Shown here: positions 44,736-46,974 of the stretch, piece after piece
Layout: each line of letters starts with the position of its first letter
Numbering within the stretch: the stretch's first letter is position 1
Source: Saprospiraceae bacterium
GTDB taxonomy: Bacteria > Bacteroidota > Bacteroidia > Chitinophagales > Saprospiraceae
Assembly: GCA_020631105.1 (NCBI GenBank)
Contig: JAHDHW010000021.1
Location: 1-46,974, forward strand
Direction of reading: 5' to 3'
DNA length: 46,974 bases
Made by a program: the position numbers and the translations under genes
Notes under the pieces: model-generated
What the model was told of the DNA's origin: nothing
The model's database searches: none
What the model saw: the letters and a program-made list of their open reading frames with translations, nothing else

Positions 44736-44956
44736 AAAATTCTGCTTTTGTCATGCTAGTCTATCTCGCAGGTAATCGCATAAATCGCTTTTCCGGAAAA
44801 CCAGCCGGATTGACCACTTATAAGAACAATCTCACCATTCACAAAGGTCTACTGGCTAGTACATAAGGTATGGCGCATCTTGTGAGCATAATTCTAAGCA
44901 TGTCCTGTCATGCAATGAAAACCAAATGAAAATTTTATTATTTCAAAACATCAACA

Positions 44957-45973
44957 ATGAAAACTCTTTACCTTTTAGCTGCTTTTAGCTGCTTCACTTA
45001 TTTTTTAGCCGCTCAACCGGTTATTACTTCATCCATCGCGCCGTCTCCCGGGGATAGCTGGCCCATCACTATTATGTTGGAAGGAGAAAATTTTGATCCT
45101 GGTCCCGGAGGAGAGAACCAGGTGTGGGACTTTAGCGATCTTGATCTTACAAATGCTTTCAACCTGGATATTAAAATCTTTGATCCCGCAGACCTTACCG
45201 ATGGTCCGAGTTATGAGGGCGTTGATTTTGTCTGGCACCTTGATGGCTTCGACGTATATAACTATTATCAGGTTACGGAAGATAGTTTATCAACTATTGC
45301 TGGGGCTTCATTTGATAATGGGTTTACGAATTTCGAGTTGATTTATAGTGATGCGGACAATGCTTTACAATTTCCACTAACCTACCTCGATGTTTATACT
45401 TATTATGCAAAGTTTGATCAATATGCCGTTGGTATTTACCTTGGTGAAGGAGAACGGCATGGTTCGGTAATCGCTGATGGTTATGGTACGATTATTACTC
45501 CGAATGGTACTTTCGAAAATGTTCTTCGCATTGTAATTACGGAAACTTCCCTGGGCCAAACTAGCGTGCAACACGCATGGCTTGACGTCAATAATTTTGT
45601 TCCGGTATTTGTTCGTGAGGTTTCTTCTGACCCAGAAGAGCAGGCCAGTATTTACTTTTCAACGCCCATCACTCCGACGACCTCTACTAATGATTTGCCA
45701 ACAATCGACGAGGATTGGTCTGTATGGTATAGCGCTGAAGCAGAAAACATTCAAGTTGATCTTCGTAAACTTACACTGGAAGAAGATTACCTCATACAGA
45801 TGTATACCCTTGATGGTCGACTACTAAAAACAGTTTCTCAAGAAGCGGGTATGACTGGTACTATCTTATCGCTCGCGGCACCAGGTAATACCGCAGAAGG
45901 AAGTATCATAATAAGCTTACAAACACCAAAGACGCAAGTATCCTCAAAGCAGGTTTTGATACATCGACGGTAG
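44957..45973 (+). CDS. Secreted protein with T9SS-like C-terminal domain
   Basis: A 338-residue secreted protein, function unknown. The first 19 residues (ending LAAQ) are a signal peptide. The mature part is beta-rich, with an acidic early segment (LEGENFDPGPGGENQVWDFSDL, 40-61) that resembles N-termini of other Bacteroidota secreted proteins where a calcium-binding or adhesive sandwich is suspected. The C-terminal 85 residues resemble a T9SS sorting domain with a degenerate first motif; the strands DYLIQMYTLDGRLLKTV and SSKQVLIHRR match the rest. It is monocistronic, with no catalytic motif. Confidence 0.75.
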   Translation: MKTLYLLAAFSCFTYFLAAQPVITSSIAPSPGDSWPITIMLEGENFDPGPGGENQVWDFSDLDLTNAFNLDIKIFDPADLTDGPSYEGVDFVWHLDGFDVYNYYQVTEDSLSTIAGASFDNGFTNFELIYSDADNALQFPLTYLDVYTYYAKFDQYAVGIYLGEGERHGSVIADGYGTIITPNGTFENVLRIVITETSLGQTSVQHAWLDVNNFVPVFVREVSSDPEEQASIYFSTPITPTTSTNDLPTIDEDWSVWYSAEAENIQVDLRKLTLEEDYLIQMYTLDGRLLKTVSQEAGMTGTILSLAAPGNTAEGSIIISLQTPKTQVSSKQVLIHRR

Positions 45974-46156
45974 TACTGTCGATCCTAAGGGCTACCAATG
46001 GGGTGTTCAGAAAACCAAATTTTACTTTACCCCACTCAACCCTCTTCTCTTAGGGTTATCCCCATTAGGTAGCTCTTAATTAATGTTTGATTTCATTGCG
46101 TAATCTTGCTATCTATTCATTAACTTTAAAGAGCCTCGCAAACTAAATGATCCATA

Positions 46157-46974
46157 TTGACTCCATTTATAAACATTTTTCGAATATTATTCTTCCTGGC
46201 TCTTTTTAGCCCTGCTCTTGTTGGGCAAAAAGATTACAACCCTTATTTGTTGCATTGGACCGAAAAAGATGGCTTGAGTGATAATAATGTTTATCAAATA
46301 GAACAAGATCATTACGGTTATTTATGGATAGGATCTTCTAATGGATTGTGTCGGTTTGATGGTAATAACTTTGAAACCTTCCGGTATGATCCTAAGGACA
46401 GCAGTTCTGTTGCTGCTAATGAAATCGTTAAACTTCACATTGCAAAAAACGGAAACATCTGGATAGGTACGGATGGTGGCGGGCTAAGTCGCTATGATTA
46501 TCAAAGAGGAATTTTTGAGCAGTTAAATCAACATATTGAATCGCCAAAATCAAGCCTGAGCGAAAACCGAGTCTATAGTTTTTGGGAAGACCATTCAAAA
46601 GAAATGCTAATTGGTTATCGGGCTATCGGTAGTGGCGTTGGAGGACTTACAGTCGTAGATTCGAACTTCACTGTACAAGAGCATACTTTACAAAACATCT
46701 CAGATTATGCTGGCTTCCCCATGAAGGTTTATCATATTTATCAAACAGATAATGCTGCAGATATTTTTTGGCTAGGAGGCAGAAGCCTCTACAAATGGAA
46801 CAAAAAACTCAAGACGCATCAGGAGTTCCCTCATCCCGGCTTTAAGCCAAATTATAATTCTATAAGTGGTCTACACGCTTTAAATGATTCTATCTTATTA
46901 GTTGGCCTGCATTTCGACGGGCTTTGGCTTTTCAATACCAATAGCGGTAAGTGGCTTCGTAGAATACACGATAA
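46157..46974 (+). CDS. Propeller sensor protein, 5' part (cut by window edge)
   Basis: The first 272 codons of a further two-component-type propeller sensor. It starts at the TTG at 46157, because an exported N-terminus begins there (TPFINIFRILFFLALFSP, cleavage near ALVGQ). The only nearby ATG (46147) is in another frame and hits a stop. Visible propeller blades include EKDGLSDNNVYQIEQDHYGYLWIG, GLCRFDGNNFETF and GNIWIGTDGGGLSRYD. The C-terminus lies outside the window, so it could be a histidine kinase, a hybrid or a LytTR fusion. It is the third propeller protein here. Confidence 0.85.
   Translation, partial: MTPFINIFRILFFLALFSPALVGQKDYNPYLLHWTEKDGLSDNNVYQIEQDHYGYLWIGSSNGLCRFDGNNFETFRYDPKDSSSVAANEIVKLHIAKNGNIWIGTDGGGLSRYDYQRGIFEQLNQHIESPKSSLSENRVYSFWEDHSKEMLIGYRAIGSGVGGLTVVDSNFTVQEHTLQNISDYAGFPMKVYHIYQTDNAADIFWLGGRSLYKWNKKLKTHQEFPHPGFKPNYNSISGLHALNDSILLVGLHFDGLWLFNTNSGKWLRRIHD

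Overview
The window looks like chromosome from a marine or environmental member of the Bacteroidota, most likely class Saprospiria. I infer this from the secreted proteins that end in type IX secretion (T9SS) sorting domains (around the PNP motifs), the Y_Y_Y/propeller sensors, the LytTR regulators, the AT-rich intergenic DNA and TANNTTTG-type promoter -7 elements. I see no tRNA, rRNA, CRISPR array, insertion sequence or prophage.

Region 1 (1-17.5 kb) is mostly housekeeping. It holds a PepSY-like lipoprotein, a prolyl oligopeptidase, a YqeY-like protein, rsmA, an M17 leucyl aminopeptidase, pdxA, a GH73-type glucosaminidase, a large TPR protein, a DksA-like protein that has lost its zinc cysteines, lspA, two ArsR-fold regulators without cysteines, tsaB, a C-terminal processing protease and an alpha/beta hydrolase. 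Many genes are convergent and are separated by strong hairpin terminators.

Region 2 (17.8-28 kb) is signalling. It starts with a TPR/coiled-coil/transmembrane class III adenylate cyclase, followed by a divergent OsmC-like protein and an MddA-type methanethiol methyltransferase. Next come a propeller histidine kinase with no ordinary start codon and its LytTR response regulator. On the opposite strand is a two-gene unit: a ferredoxin-cyclase-globin fusion and, 5 bp downstream, a secreted CotH-like (kinase-fold) protein. That unit is the most unusual thing in the window.

Region 3 (28-37.6 kb) has uvrB, a small stand-alone LytTR protein, and a propeller-Y_Y_Y-LytTR one-component regulator. The last is flanked by two large T9SS cargo proteins, one with GloVer repeats and one with a LamG pair.

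Region 4 (37.7-47 kb) starts with a tight cluster of tryptophan 2,3-dioxygenase, a Rid-family deaminase and an Ntn-type asparaginase. A tyrosine recombinase, a Crp/Fnr regulator, a MEST/dehalogenase-like hydrolase directly abutting a TlpA-like lipoprotein, a secreted protein, and the 5' part of a further propeller sensor follow.

Two themes recur. One is cyclic nucleotide signalling: two different class III cyclases and a Crp-family regulator. The other is surface or periplasmic sensing by propeller proteins wired to LytTR outputs, interleaved with secreted cargo. Several genes use TTG starts, and one apparently uses a rarer start.
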